The notes under the pieces: model-generated
The model's database searches: none
Told to the model about the DNA's origin: nothing
Seen by the model: only the letters and a program-made list of their open reading frames with translations
Part shown: positions 48,929 through 57,911 of the stretch, piece after piece
Layout: each line of letters opens with the position of its first letter
Position numbering within the stretch: the first letter of the stretch is position 1
Source of the DNA: Streptomyces sp. A2-16
GTDB taxonomy: Bacteria; Actinomycetota; Actinomycetes; Streptomycetales; Streptomycetaceae
Direction of reading: 5' to 3'
DNA: 64,000 nt
NCBI RefSeq assembly: GCF_018128905.1
Contig: NZ_CP063808.1
Coordinates: 1,426,001-1,490,000, forward strand
Program-made: the position numbers and the translations under genes

Positions 48929-49132
48929 ATGACGAGTCTTCCCGGAGACGACGGCGACGGCGGGGCTGCGGCGCGGCCCCTTGTGTGCGCCCGCTGCGGC
49001 ACACGGGCCGAGGGCGCACAGCCCACCTGGACCTGTTCCGTGGAGAACGGCGTCCGCCAGTACTTCTGCGACACCTGCTCCCGGGAGAACCTCAGATCCA
49101 TCGAGGGGCGGCTCGACTCGGCCTGGTGGTAG
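48929..49132 (+). CDS. 67-residue zinc-ribbon protein
   Basis: Small protein with CARCGTRAEG near residue 20 and CDTCSRENL near 47, a four-cysteine zinc ribbon, plus a lone Cys in TWTCSVENG. Acidic Gly-rich N-terminus. No enzymatic domain; the pattern resembles small zinc-beta-ribbon proteins common in streptomycetes. Little upstream ribosome site, so possibly leaderless. Convergent with the UbiB-like gene 11 bases away. Confidence 0.7.
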   Translation: MTSLPGDDGDGGAAARPLVCARCGTRAEGAQPTWTCSVENGVRQYFCDTCSRENLRSIEGRLDSAWW

Positions 49133-49143
49133 GCCGGCCGGGC

Positions 49144-50514
49144 TCACGCCTCCGCGGCCGTCTCCTGCTCGTCCTCTTCCTCCTCCGCCACGAACCCCGG
49201 CAGCCACTCCTGCAGTTCCTCGCGCAGCCGGACCGCCGCGCCCAGCTGGCACAGCACCCCGATGGTGCTCAGGGTGACCCGGTGTATCAGCAGGTACGCC
49301 GGCGGCAGGTTGAGCTGTTTGCCCAGTTGGTGGGCGGGGGAGCGGGGGTCGGCGATCCGGGCGGCCTGGCTGCGCATCCAGCCGCGGGTGAAGGTGAACT
49401 CGTCGATCTCGGCCGGTTCGATGATCGGCAGCAGGTAGTCGAGGACCGCGTCGGGATCCAGCTCTATGGACTCCTTGACGAAGCCCTCCGCGCAGAGGAG
49501 TTCGTAGACCGCCTCCGCCTCGCCGTCCAGCGTCATGCGCAGACAGGTGCCGATGGTGTCCGGCAGGCCGCCGGAGAGCCGGTCGACCGTGCCGAAGTCC
49601 AGGACACCCAGGCGCCAGTCCTCCTCGCCGTCCGGACCGCCGGGCAGGAGCCGGAAGTTGCCCGGGTGCGGGTCGGCGTGCAGCAGACCGGTGCGGGCTG
49701 GGCCGGAGAAGAGGAACCGGGCCAGCAGCTGGCCGGCGCGGTCGCGCTGCTCCTGAGTGCCCTCGGAGATCACCTCCGACAGGGGCACGCCCTCGATCCA
49801 CTCCGTGATCAGAACCTGGTCGCTCTGGTGGACCACCCCCGGCACCACGACGTCCGGATCGTCCGCGAACTCCTCGGCATGCGCCTGCTGGGCCTGTGCC
49901 TCCAGGCCGTAGTCGAGCTCCTCGGAGACCCGGTCGCGCAGCTCGGCGATGAGGGGCTTGATGTCGATGCCGGGAACCAGCGGTCCCAGCAGGCGGGCGA
50001 AGCGTCCCAATTGGTTCAGATCGGACAGCAGGGCCTCGCCGGCCCCCGGGTACTGGACCTTGACCGCCACCTCGCGCCCGTCGTGCCACACGGCCCGGTG
50101 CACCTGGCCGATCGACGCCGCCGCGGAGGGCTTGTCGTCGAACTCGGCGAACAGCTCCTGCCAGCCCTCGCCCAGCCGCTCCTCGAGCACCGTGTGCACG
50201 GTGCGGGTCGGCATCGGAGGCGCCGCCTCCTGGAGCTTGGTCAGGGCCGCGCGGTACGGACCGGCGACCTCCTCGGGAAGCGCCGACTCGAAGACGGACA
50301 GGGCCTGGCCGAACTTCATGGCCCCGCCCTTGAGCTCTCCGAGCACCTTGAACAGCTGATCAGCGGTGCGCTGCTGCAGCTCGCGGCCGACGATCTCCGC
50401 GGACTCACCGACGATCCTCTTGCCGAGTCCCCAGGTGGCCCGCCCGGCGAAGCCGAGCGGGAGCGCGGCGAGTTTGGCGGTTCGGGTGACCGCCTTCCGG
50501 GGAAGATCAGACAT
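49144..50514 (-). CDS. ABC1/UbiB-family atypical kinase (Rv3197-like)
   Basis: 456-residue ADCK/UbiB protein-kinase-like ATPase. The KxGQ motif is GGAMKFGQALS; the A-rich loop ASIGQVHRA, VAVKVQYPG, LLHADPHPGNF and VLDFGTVDR are in order. Family members support quinone or lipid metabolism; the mycobacterial orthologue adjoining whiB7 is in the WhiB7 regulon and has been linked to macrolide tolerance (memory). ATG 50514 with GGAGG upstream, overlapping the 3' end of the ThiF-like gene by 8 bases, so cotranscribed with it. C-terminal acidic tail. Confidence 0.88.
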   Translation of the reverse strand: MSDLPRKAVTRTAKLAALPLGFAGRATWGLGKRIVGESAEIVGRELQQRTADQLFKVLGELKGGAMKFGQALSVFESALPEEVAGPYRAALTKLQEAAPPMPTRTVHTVLEERLGEGWQELFAEFDDKPSAAASIGQVHRAVWHDGREVAVKVQYPGAGEALLSDLNQLGRFARLLGPLVPGIDIKPLIAELRDRVSEELDYGLEAQAQQAHAEEFADDPDVVVPGVVHQSDQVLITEWIEGVPLSEVISEGTQEQRDRAGQLLARFLFSGPARTGLLHADPHPGNFRLLPGGPDGEEDWRLGVLDFGTVDRLSGGLPDTIGTCLRMTLDGEAEAVYELLCAEGFVKESIELDPDAVLDYLLPIIEPAEIDEFTFTRGWMRSQAARIADPRSPAHQLGKQLNLPPAYLLIHRVTLSTIGVLCQLGAAVRLREELQEWLPGFVAEEEEDEQETAAEA

Positions 50515-51754
50515 GCGCCCTCCAGGTCCCAGCAGGCCGTGGCGCGGTTGCCTTACGGCACAACTCCTCCGACGACCGATGCTCCGTCATTGTCTCGTGC
50601 GCAGCCTCCTCCTTGGAGGTGTGTTCTCCCTTACCTTTCTCCGCGGCCCCGCACAGGCATGCGGGATGCGGCCGGACCGGCCGAGCGTGCCAGGTCAGGC
50701 CGGGCAGTGCGACCTCCCAGCGGGCGCCCGCGCTTGACGGGACCCGGCCGTCCAGGAAGGCGAGCGCGTGCGAGGCCGCCAGGCCGGCGACCGTGGTGGC
50801 GAGGGCCAGGTCGCAGGAGCGTACCGACTGCCGTCTGCTGCCCGAGCGCCACTGGGCGACCAGCCGGGGCCAGGCCGGGTCGCTGTCGGTCCGTGTCTCG
50901 TGCAGACAGCCCGCGCAGCCCGTCTCGCCCGGCAGGACGAGCGGGCCGACCACTCCCGTCGCCTCGACCACACCGGCGTACAGATGAGGTGTGCCGGACC
51001 GGACGAAGGGCTCGCCGGTGGCCGGAGCGGGCGCGTGCACGTCGACGTCGTCCCGTGGGGCGAGGACGACCAGGGCGAAGCCGGGCTCGTCCGCCCCGGC
51101 CGAGGCCCGGGGGCCGTGGCGCGGCGGGCGTCCCGGAGCCGCTGCGGACACCGCCCGGCGCGCGGCGGCGTCCCTGCGGTCGCCGACGGAGGCGGCGGGC
51201 AGCCCGCCGGGGGCCACGTCCCCCGGCTCGACCCGGCCGCCGTCCCGCACGTCGACCTCCCCGACACCGGCGCCCGACAGGAGTGCGGCCAGCACCGCCC
51301 CCACCCGTCCCGCGCCCCTGACCTGCACGCGCAGTGAACGGCGGGCGGCCAGGAGCCTCATCGCCTCACCCGGCTGCGACGTGGTCAGCGAGAGTGACGC
51401 CAGGTCGGGCGCCAGCCGGTCGAGGACGTCCTTCTTCTCCCGCAGCGCGTCCGCTGCCGGACCGCCGCCCCTCGCGTCGTCGACGAGCCCGGCTCGCGCC
51501 AGCCTCCCCACCAGGGTGTCGACATGGCCTTCGGGCAGATCCATACGGTGTCCCTCCTCCCGCAGCAGCGCGAGACCGCGCGTGCCGTTGATCAGGTCGA
51601 GGAAGCTGCCCGTCGCCGTGTCCATGGGGCCCAGCGTCAGCGCGTGCGCCGGGGTCATCCCGAACTGCACGGTGTTGAGATCGCGCCAGCCGCGCCTGAG
51701 CGCCGGCTTCAGCTGCGGAACCATCGTGTGCGCGAGCGGCACCACTGCTTGCAT
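50507..51754 (-). CDS. ThiF/E1-like fold protein
   Basis: 415 residues. The middle (about 135-330) resembles a ThiF/E1 Rossmann domain: VQVRGAGRVGAVLAALLSGAGVGEVDVRD followed by a catalytic-region GETGCAGCLHETR with one CxxC. The usual Arg finger and the second CxxC (ACLCGAAE at the C-terminus) seem partly preserved. The N-terminal 130 residues form a winged-helix-like cap. It may activate a small carrier or precursor peptide, but no partner is visible. ATG 51754; coupled to the UbiB-like gene. Confidence 0.7.
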   Translation of the reverse strand: MQAVVPLAHTMVPQLKPALRRGWRDLNTVQFGMTPAHALTLGPMDTATGSFLDLINGTRGLALLREEGHRMDLPEGHVDTLVGRLARAGLVDDARGGGPAADALREKKDVLDRLAPDLASLSLTTSQPGEAMRLLAARRSLRVQVRGAGRVGAVLAALLSGAGVGEVDVRDGGRVEPGDVAPGGLPAASVGDRRDAAARRAVSAAAPGRPPRHGPRASAGADEPGFALVVLAPRDDVDVHAPAPATGEPFVRSGTPHLYAGVVEATGVVGPLVLPGETGCAGCLHETRTDSDPAWPRLVAQWRSGSRRQSVRSCDLALATTVAGLAASHALAFLDGRVPSSAGARWEVALPGLTWHARPVRPHPACLCGAAEKGKGEHTSKEEAAHETMTEHRSSEELCRKATAPRPAGTWRAHV

Positions 51755-51985
51755 GACAGGCCCCCGTAGCCCTCGTAGAACGTCCCCGTCCGCCGCCGGA
51801 GCCCTGGTGACGGTCGGTCGTGGCCGCGGCGGCGATGCCAGCATGCCCGGACCCCGCCCACATGTGCCGAAAGTTGTCCACAGGTGAGGGCCATTCGTCG
51901 TACGAATCAGACGCATGGTGGGCGATCGGAAGCGAACCGTCCCGGACTCGGGACTTCCCCCGTGTGCAGCGGGTAACGTCAGGGC

Positions 51986-52582
51986 GTGCCCGCCGACCCA
52001 CTGCACAGCGCCGGAACGCCACAGCGCAGCACGACGAGCCAGCCGCCGAGCGGCTCGGGGGCGAGCGCGATCGAGGTGCGCAGGAGTTCCCGTCGCCGTC
52101 GGACGGTCTCCGCGTACCGCGAGGGCGATCGCACCGTCGTGCTCATCCCTGCCCGGATGTCCGAGGCAGAGGAGCAGCGCTGGGTCACCGTCATGCTCGA
52201 CAAGCTGGCCGCCCAGGAGAGCAAACGGCTGCTCGGCGACACCGAACTCTCCGAGCGCGCCCAGCGGCTCTCGGCCCAGTACTTCGAGGGCCGGGCGCGG
52301 CCCACCTCGGTCCGGTGGGTCACCAACCAGAACACCCGCTGGGGCTCGTGCACCCCCTCCGAGGGCAGCATCCGGCTCTCGCACCGGCTCCAGGGCATGC
52401 CGGAGTACGTCGTCGACTACGTCCTGCTGCACGAGCTCGCGCATCTGCTCGTGCCCGGGCACGGGCCCCGGTTCTGGCGGTTGCTGGAGGCCTATCCGCG
52501 CACCGAGCGGGCCAAGGGATATCTCGAAGGCGTGGTCGCGGCGGACCGGTTGCCGCACCTTCCGGGCTCCCGCGAGGACTGA
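51986..52582 (+). CDS. YgjP/WLM-like zinc metallopeptidase
   Basis: 198-residue cytoplasmic peptidase. Zinc helix LLHELAHLLVPGHGPRFW (HExxH plus third His), preceded by the family strand TRWGSCTPSEGSIRLSHRL. N-terminal 35 residues are disordered and basic. Related E. coli YgjP and SprT-like enzymes act on protein-DNA or ubiquitin-like substrates, but the bacterial role is unresolved. GTG 51986 lies close to a TAACGT -10, suggesting a leaderless transcript. Divergent from the ThiF-like gene. Confidence 0.85.
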   Translation: MPADPLHSAGTPQRSTTSQPPSGSGASAIEVRRSSRRRRTVSAYREGDRTVVLIPARMSEAEEQRWVTVMLDKLAAQESKRLLGDTELSERAQRLSAQYFEGRARPTSVRWVTNQNTRWGSCTPSEGSIRLSHRLQGMPEYVVDYVLLHELAHLLVPGHGPRFWRLLEAYPRTERAKGYLEGVVAADRLPHLPGSRED

Positions 52583-52696
52583 CCGGCGACCCGAACGGGT
52601 TTTTGTACCGGATCTGTACCGACCTGAGCCGGTGTCGGAGTTTGCCGTTAGCCTGTCGCGACGCACTCGCATCGGGATGGGGGACGGTCGTTACGC

Positions 52697-54271
52697 ATGG
52701 CCAGGGAATTCCAACGCGGCCACAAGGCCAAGATCAGTGACCTGACCGCGGGCACGGACCTGTACGTAGGCGTACAGATCTCCGGCCCCGGACTGACCTT
52801 CGACATCAGCTGCTTCGGCCTCGACGCCGACGAACGGCTCTCGGACGACCGCTACTTCATCTTCTTCAACCAGCCGAAGTCCCCCGAGGACTCCATCCAG
52901 CTCCTGGGTGCCCAGTCGGGCGACACGGAGTCGTTCCGGGTCACGCTCGATCAGATTCCGTCGCAGATCCAGAAGCTGTCGTTCACGGCGACGATCGACG
53001 GCGCCGGCCAGATGTCGCAGATCGCCCCCGGCTACCTCCGCATCGTCGCCGGTGGCGAAGAGGTGGCCCGGTACCCGTTCGACGGCAGCGAGTTCTCCAC
53101 CGAGCGTGCCGTGATGGTGGGCGACCTGTATCTGAAGGACGTCTGGCGGTTCGCCGCGGTCGGCCAGGGATTCGACGGCGGTCTGGACGCGCTGCTGAAG
53201 AACTTCGGCGGCGAGGTCGCCGAGGAGGAGCCCGAGTCCGCCCCCCAGCAGCCCGCGGTCCCGGCCCAGTCCCAGCCACCGGCCTTCGCCCCGCCCCCGC
53301 AGGCAGCCCCGCCGCCCGCGCCCGCACCGTCCTTCGGAGCGCCGCCGGCCCCCACGCAGGCCCCGTCCGCCCCCGCGCCCGCCCCTCCCTCCGCGCCGAC
53401 GAGCCCGCAGACGTTCACCCCTCCGGGGCAGACCTTCACCCCGCCCGGCGCGCCGCCCGCGGGCCAGTACGCGCCCCCCGGCGCGCCCGCGGGTCAGTTC
53501 TCGCCCCCGGGCGCCGTCGCCGGCCAGTTCGCGCCGCCCGGTGCTCCCGGCGCCTTCCCCGGCCAGGCGCAGCCCTTCGGCGGCGGCACCCAGCTCGCCC
53601 CCGTGCCGCCCGAGGCCAACGTCCGGGTCGTCCTGACGAAGTACGCGGAAGCCCCAGTCGGCGACCGCTGGACGGAGCAGAACCACAACCTGGTGCGGGC
53701 CACCCTCACCAAGGACGCGCCCATCCTCGCCAAGCAGGGCAGCATGGTCGCCTACCAGGGCGACATCGACTTCGCCCACAAGGGCTCGGGGCTGCTCGGC
53801 AAGCTCACCGGAGCCCTCACCGGCCAGGGCATGTCCCTGATGCGCTGCACCGGCAACGGCGAGGTGTTCCTCGCCGACGAGGCCAGCCGCGTCTTCGTCA
53901 TCCGCCTCCAGGGCGAGCAGCTCTACACCAGCGCCCAGGGCGTGCTCGCCTTCGACGAGTCCCTGGAGACCGAGGTCCGCCGCATCGAGGGCGCGGGACT
54001 GCCCGGCGGGGGCTTCTTCAGCATGCTCTTCTCCGGCACGGGAGCGGTCGTCGTCAAGACACGCGGCGTGCCCGTCGTCCTGCCCGTCGGCGCGGCCACC
54101 TACGTTGACGGCAACGCCGTCATCGCCTGGTCCGCCGGTGCGCAGGCGGTCACCACGACCTCGCTCAGGCTGCGCCGCTCCGGGTACGCCCGGCAGACCA
54201 CCGAGGCCGTGAACCTCCAGTTCCGCGGCGCCCCCGGCAACTTCGTCGTCGTACAGCCCTTCGAGGTGTGA
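52697..54271 (+). CDS. TerD-AIM24 fusion protein
   Basis: 524 residues: an N-terminal TerD domain (residues 1-175; GPGLTFDISCFGLDADERLS, DDRYFIFFNQ and IDGAGQMSQI supply calcium-site acids), a Pro/Ala-rich linker (about 180-310), then an AIM24/DUF124 beta-helix domain (ILAKQGSMVAYQGDIDF...). TerD proteins bind calcium in tellurite/stress complexes; AIM24 proteins are peripheral trimers of unknown biochemical role. First gene of a three-gene AIM24 set. ATG 52697 with a GGGGGACGG site. Confidence 0.88.
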   Translation: MAREFQRGHKAKISDLTAGTDLYVGVQISGPGLTFDISCFGLDADERLSDDRYFIFFNQPKSPEDSIQLLGAQSGDTESFRVTLDQIPSQIQKLSFTATIDGAGQMSQIAPGYLRIVAGGEEVARYPFDGSEFSTERAVMVGDLYLKDVWRFAAVGQGFDGGLDALLKNFGGEVAEEEPESAPQQPAVPAQSQPPAFAPPPQAAPPPAPAPSFGAPPAPTQAPSAPAPAPPSAPTSPQTFTPPGQTFTPPGAPPAGQYAPPGAPAGQFSPPGAVAGQFAPPGAPGAFPGQAQPFGGGTQLAPVPPEANVRVVLTKYAEAPVGDRWTEQNHNLVRATLTKDAPILAKQGSMVAYQGDIDFAHKGSGLLGKLTGALTGQGMSLMRCTGNGEVFLADEASRVFVIRLQGEQLYTSAQGVLAFDESLETEVRRIEGAGLPGGGFFSMLFSGTGAVVVKTRGVPVVLPVGAATYVDGNAVIAWSAGAQAVTTTSLRLRRSGYARQTTEAVNLQFRGAPGNFVVVQPFEV

Positions 54272-54275
54272 GGCC

Positions 54276-54953
54276 ATGGACTCCCAGACTCTGACCGCGC
54301 ACCGCGCCGCCGCGACCGGCGTCCGCATGAGTGTGCACAGCTCCAAGACGCTCAAGGTCACCATGGTCACCGGGCAGGACCTGATCGCCAAGGCCGGCTC
54401 GATGATCGCGTACGACGGCTATGTGCAGTTCGACGGGGCACCCGCGAGCCTGCGCCGCTCGGCGGAGGAGATGGTCACCGGAGAGGGCGGCCGGCTGATG
54501 CTGGCGCGCGGCGACGGCGACCTGTACCTCGCCGACTACGGCGGCGACATCCTCGTCCTGCACCTGAACGGCGAGGCCCTGTCGGTCAACGGCGCCACCC
54601 TGCTGGCCTGCGACGCCTCGCTGGAACTGGCCATCGAGCCGGTCAAGGGACTCGCCAAGCTCTCCGGCTCCGGCCTGACGAACCTCGTCATCAAGGGCAC
54701 CGGCTGGGTCGCCCTGGTCAGCCGGGGCATCCCGATGGCCCTGGACTGCGCCGAGCGCGAGACGTACGTCGACCCGGACGCGCTCGTCGCCTGGACGACC
54801 GGCCTGGAGATGAAGGCCCGCCGCACCATCAAGGCGAGCGCCCTCATCGGCCGCGGCAGCGGCGAGGCCTTCCAGATCGGCTTCAAGGGGCAGGGCTTCG
54901 TCGTCGTCCAGCCGAGCGAGGACACCGGCGACCGATTCAAGATCCGGGGCTGA
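54276..54953 (+). CDS. AIM24 family protein, copy 2
   Basis: 225-residue single AIM24/DUF124 domain: LIAKAGSMIAYDGYVQFDG, LMLARGDGDLYLADYGGDI, LSGSGLTNLVIKGTGWVAL and the C-terminal GQGFVVVQPSE. About 30 percent similar by eye to the fusion's AIM24 half and to copy 3. ATG 54276, four bases after the TerD-AIM24 stop. The three copies would form a hetero-oligomer if they associate as AIM24 trimers do. Confidence 0.88.
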   Translation: MDSQTLTAHRAAATGVRMSVHSSKTLKVTMVTGQDLIAKAGSMIAYDGYVQFDGAPASLRRSAEEMVTGEGGRLMLARGDGDLYLADYGGDILVLHLNGEALSVNGATLLACDASLELAIEPVKGLAKLSGSGLTNLVIKGTGWVALVSRGIPMALDCAERETYVDPDALVAWTTGLEMKARRTIKASALIGRGSGEAFQIGFKGQGFVVVQPSEDTGDRFKIRG

Positions 54954-54972
54954 GGGGAGCACCAGGCACATC

Positions 54973-55710
54973 ATGCACAGCACACTCTTCGCACACGTCC
55001 CGGTCGAGTCGACCGGGCGCTACACGCTGCAGAACCCGCAGCTCCTGAAGACGGACGTCACCCAGGGCAGCAGCCCCGTCCTCGCCCGCCAGGGCGCCAT
55101 GGTGGCGTTCGAGGGGCAGGTCGAGTTCGACAGCCAGTACCGCAACCGCAGCTGGCGCAACGCCGAGCGGATGACCGGTGAGCGCCTCGAACTCATGCGC
55201 TGCAAGGGCAACGGCATCGTCTATCTGGCCAACCTCGCCCAGCACCTGCACATCATGGAGGTCGGCCGCGGCATCACCGTCGACAGCTCCTACGTGCTGG
55301 CCTTCGACGGCTCCCTCGGTGTCGGCATCGTCGCCGTGGACAGCGCCGTCGAGGTGGCCTCCGCCGGCGCCTACAACCTGGAGCTCTCCGGCTCCGGGCA
55401 GGTCGTCCTGATGACCTCCGGCGAGCCGCTGGTCCTCGAGGTGGGACCGGACAAGAACGTCTGCGTCGACTCCGACGCCGTCATCGCCTGGTCCACGTCC
55501 CTGCGCACCCAGCTCCAGGCGCCCACCTCCACGTCCGGCGTGTGGCGCCGCAGGGGCACCACCGGCGAGGGCTGGGAAATGCACTTCGGCGGCACCGGCC
55601 ACGTCCTGGTCCAGCCCAGCGAACTGCTTCCGCCCCAGGGCATGCGCAACGGCGGAGTGCTCGGCCAGTTCGGCATGCGCGGCAACTCCCTCGGGGGCAG
55701 CAACAGCTAG
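54973..55710 (+). CDS. AIM24 family protein, copy 3
   Basis: 245-residue AIM24 domain protein: VLARQGAMVAFEGQVEFD, MRCKGNGIVYLANLAQHL, LELSGSGQVVLMTSGEPLVL, GGTGHVLVQPSELLP, with a Gly-rich tail (GMRNGGVLGQFGMRG). ATG 54973 with GGGGAG upstream and 19 bases after copy 2. Last gene of the set before a strong terminator. Confidence 0.88.
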   Translation: MHSTLFAHVPVESTGRYTLQNPQLLKTDVTQGSSPVLARQGAMVAFEGQVEFDSQYRNRSWRNAERMTGERLELMRCKGNGIVYLANLAQHLHIMEVGRGITVDSSYVLAFDGSLGVGIVAVDSAVEVASAGAYNLELSGSGQVVLMTSGEPLVLEVGPDKNVCVDSDAVIAWSTSLRTQLQAPTSTSGVWRRRGTTGEGWEMHFGGTGHVLVQPSELLPPQGMRNGGVLGQFGMRGNSLGGSNS

Positions 55711-55715
55711 CCACG

Positions 55716-55752
55716 TGCGAGGGGCGCCCGCCGTTGCCGGGCGCCCCTCGCA
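55716..55752. terminator. Bidirectional terminator after the AIM24 set
   Basis: A perfect 15-bp stem (TGCGAGGGGCGCCCG) with a 7-base loop, between convergent stops. Confidence 0.85.
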
Positions 55753-55770
55753 TCCGCGGCGGCACGAAGC

Positions 55771-56292
55771 TCACAACCTCGCGCGCGTCGCTTCCAGCAG
55801 TCGTACGACGGACTCGTCCGCCACGTCCGCCACCTCGCCGTAGGCGAACCAGCGCACGTCGAGGGACTCCTCGCTGATCGCCTCCACGGCGCCGGGCGGG
55901 GCGAGGGCCGCGTACTGGACGTCGAAGTGCCAGTGGCAGGGCGCCGGGATGGGATGCCGGTCGAGGCGGACCGGGCCGCCGGGCAGCAGGGTCAGACCGG
56001 TGACGCCGGACTCCTCCGTCGCCTCGCGCAGGGCCGCCGCCTCCAGGGAGGTGTCGACCGGCTCGCAGTGGCCGCCCATCTGAAGCCACATGCGCAGCTT
56101 CCTGTGAAGGGTGAGCAGAACGCGCTCGCGCGACGGGTCGATCACCAGGGCGCTCGCCGTGATGTGCCCCGCCTCGCAGGACTTCCACATGCCGTCCGGG
56201 TGAGCCGCGAGATGGTCCAGGTAGGTCTGGCGAAGATCTGCCTGGTCCTCGTATCCCTTGAGGACCAGGGCAGCGTCGTCATGGAGGCTCAC
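55771..56292 (-). CDS. Nudix hydrolase
   Basis: 173-residue Nudix protein. The box reads GGHCEPVDTSLEAAALRE then ATEESGV: an Asp stands where the first Glu is usual and the spacer is one residue longer, a variant I recall in actinobacterial proteins of this kind. The REATEES core is intact. Substrate unknown; nucleoside diphosphate derivatives are expected. GTG 56292 overlaps the stop of the DUF2342 gene (GTGA), so coupled. Though an upstream frame is open, the coupled GTG is the sensible start. Confidence 0.82.
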   Translation of the reverse strand: MSLHDDAALVLKGYEDQADLRQTYLDHLAAHPDGMWKSCEAGHITASALVIDPSRERVLLTLHRKLRMWLQMGGHCEPVDTSLEAAALREATEESGVTGLTLLPGGPVRLDRHPIPAPCHWHFDVQYAALAPPGAVEAISEESLDVRWFAYGEVADVADESVVRLLEATRARL

Positions 56293-57719
56293 TCCGCGTT
56301 GCCACCCTCGGCGGAGTCGTCCTTCTTCTTGAGGTCCGGCTTGTCGGCCGCCTCGCCGAGCATCTTGTCCAGCTCGGAGAAGTCCAGCTGCTCGCGGTGC
56401 ACGAAGCCGTCCGGGTCGTCCAGGTCGGAGGCGGTCGGCAGCATGTCCGGGTGGGCCCACAGACCGTCCCGGCCGTCGACCCCGCGCGCGTCCGTGAGCG
56501 AGGCCCACAGGCGGGAGGCGTCGCGCAGCCGGCGCGGGCGCAGCTCCAGGCCGATCAGCGTGGCGAACGTCTGCTCGGCCGGGCCGCCCGAGGCGCGCCG
56601 GCGGCGCAGCGTCTCGCGCAGCGCGTCGGCGGACGACAGACGCGGCTTGGCGGCCGCGTGGACCACCGCGTCCACCCAGCCCTCCACGAGCGCCAGGGCC
56701 GTCTCCAGACGGGCCAGCGCCGCCTTCTGCTCCGGGGTGTCCTCCGGCTGGAACATGCCCTGCTGGAGGGCGTCCTGCAGCTGCTCGGGGTTCTGCGGGT
56801 CGAACTGGCCGACCACGTCCTCCAGCTTGGCGGTGTCGACCTTGATCCCGCGCGCGTACCCGTCGACCGCGCCGTACAGGTGCGAGCGCAGCCACGGCAC
56901 GTGCGCGAAGAGGCGCTGGTGGGCGGCCTCGCGCAGGGCGAGATACAGCCGCACCTCCTCCTTGGGCACGCCGAGGTCCTTGCCGAAGGCCTCGATGTTC
57001 GCCGGCAGCAGCGCGGCCTTGCCGGCCGGGCCGAGCGGCAGGCCGATGTCGGTGGAGCCGACGACCTCGCCCGCGAGCACGCCGACGGCCTGCCCGATCT
57101 GGGTGCCGAACATGGCGCCGCCCATCGAGCGCATCATGCCGATCAGCGGGCCCGCCATGGCCTGCATCTCCTCCGGCAGGACATCGCCCATCGCGGTGCC
57201 GACCCGCTCCGCGACCGGGTCGACGAGCTCCTTCCACGCGGGCAGGGTCGCCTCGACCCACTCCGCGCGGGACCACGCCACGGCCGAGCCCGCGCCGGAC
57301 GGCAGCGACGTCGCGTCGTCCAGCCACAGGTCCGCCAGCCGTACGGCCTCCTCGACCGCGGTGCGCTCGGCGGGACCGATGCTCGCGTCCTTGGTGCCGT
57401 CGGAGGTGCCCTGGGAGACCGTCTGGCGGGCGATCTGCTTGGCCATGTCCCAGTTCACCGGGCCGCCCTCGTACGAGAGCATCTGGCCCAGCTGCTGGAA
57501 GGCGGCGCCCAGGTCGGTGGGGTTCAATGATCCGAACATGGCTGCGAGTGGATTGTCCGCACCGGGGCCGCCAAAGCCTCCGGCGCCGGGCAGCCCGCCG
57601 AAACCGAACGGGTTGGCCGGGTCCTGACCACCACCGCTCTGCTGGTCCTTCTTCTTGCCCTCGTCGCCGTCGTCCGGCTCCTCCGGCGGAAGGCCGAATC
57701 CGAATGGGGTGTCACTCAC
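56289..57719 (-). CDS. DUF2342 zinc-dependent metalloprotease-like protein (Rv3195-like)
   Basis: 476 residues. A Gly/Pro-rich N-terminus (FGFGGLPGAGGFGG) precedes a helical zincin-like domain; REAAHQRLFAHVPW is the family's variant of HExxH. A second conserved block, EGWVDAVVHAAA, lies about 110 residues later. A charged C-terminal tail follows. Protease activity is predicted only. GTG 57719 with GAGGAATCCC upstream. Coupled to the Nudix gene and divergent from the SDR gene, at the position of Rv3195. Confidence 0.85.
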   Translation of the reverse strand: MSDTPFGFGLPPEEPDDGDEGKKKDQQSGGGQDPANPFGFGGLPGAGGFGGPGADNPLAAMFGSLNPTDLGAAFQQLGQMLSYEGGPVNWDMAKQIARQTVSQGTSDGTKDASIGPAERTAVEEAVRLADLWLDDATSLPSGAGSAVAWSRAEWVEATLPAWKELVDPVAERVGTAMGDVLPEEMQAMAGPLIGMMRSMGGAMFGTQIGQAVGVLAGEVVGSTDIGLPLGPAGKAALLPANIEAFGKDLGVPKEEVRLYLALREAAHQRLFAHVPWLRSHLYGAVDGYARGIKVDTAKLEDVVGQFDPQNPEQLQDALQQGMFQPEDTPEQKAALARLETALALVEGWVDAVVHAAAKPRLSSADALRETLRRRRASGGPAEQTFATLIGLELRPRRLRDASRLWASLTDARGVDGRDGLWAHPDMLPTASDLDDPDGFVHREQLDFSELDKMLGEAADKPDLKKKDDSAEGGNAE

Positions 57720-57911
57720 GGGATTCCTCGGCTGGTAAGGCCACCGGTTGCCTCCGGCGGCGCGGCTGCCCGATAACACCCCCCAGCGTAGACACCGACG
57801 GCCGTCAGGGCCTCGGTGCGCCGCCGACTGTCCGCCTGCGGCAGGATGGATGCCACCTGGTACGTACGCGTCACTCGCGTTCCTACTGAAGACAACCGCT
57901 GGAGACGCCCG

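Noticed and set aside
55771..57327. Reading the Nudix gene as a 518-residue fusion
   Set aside because: The upstream part is the DUF2342 gene in the wrong frame; a GTGA overlap at 56289-56292 gives a clear separate start.
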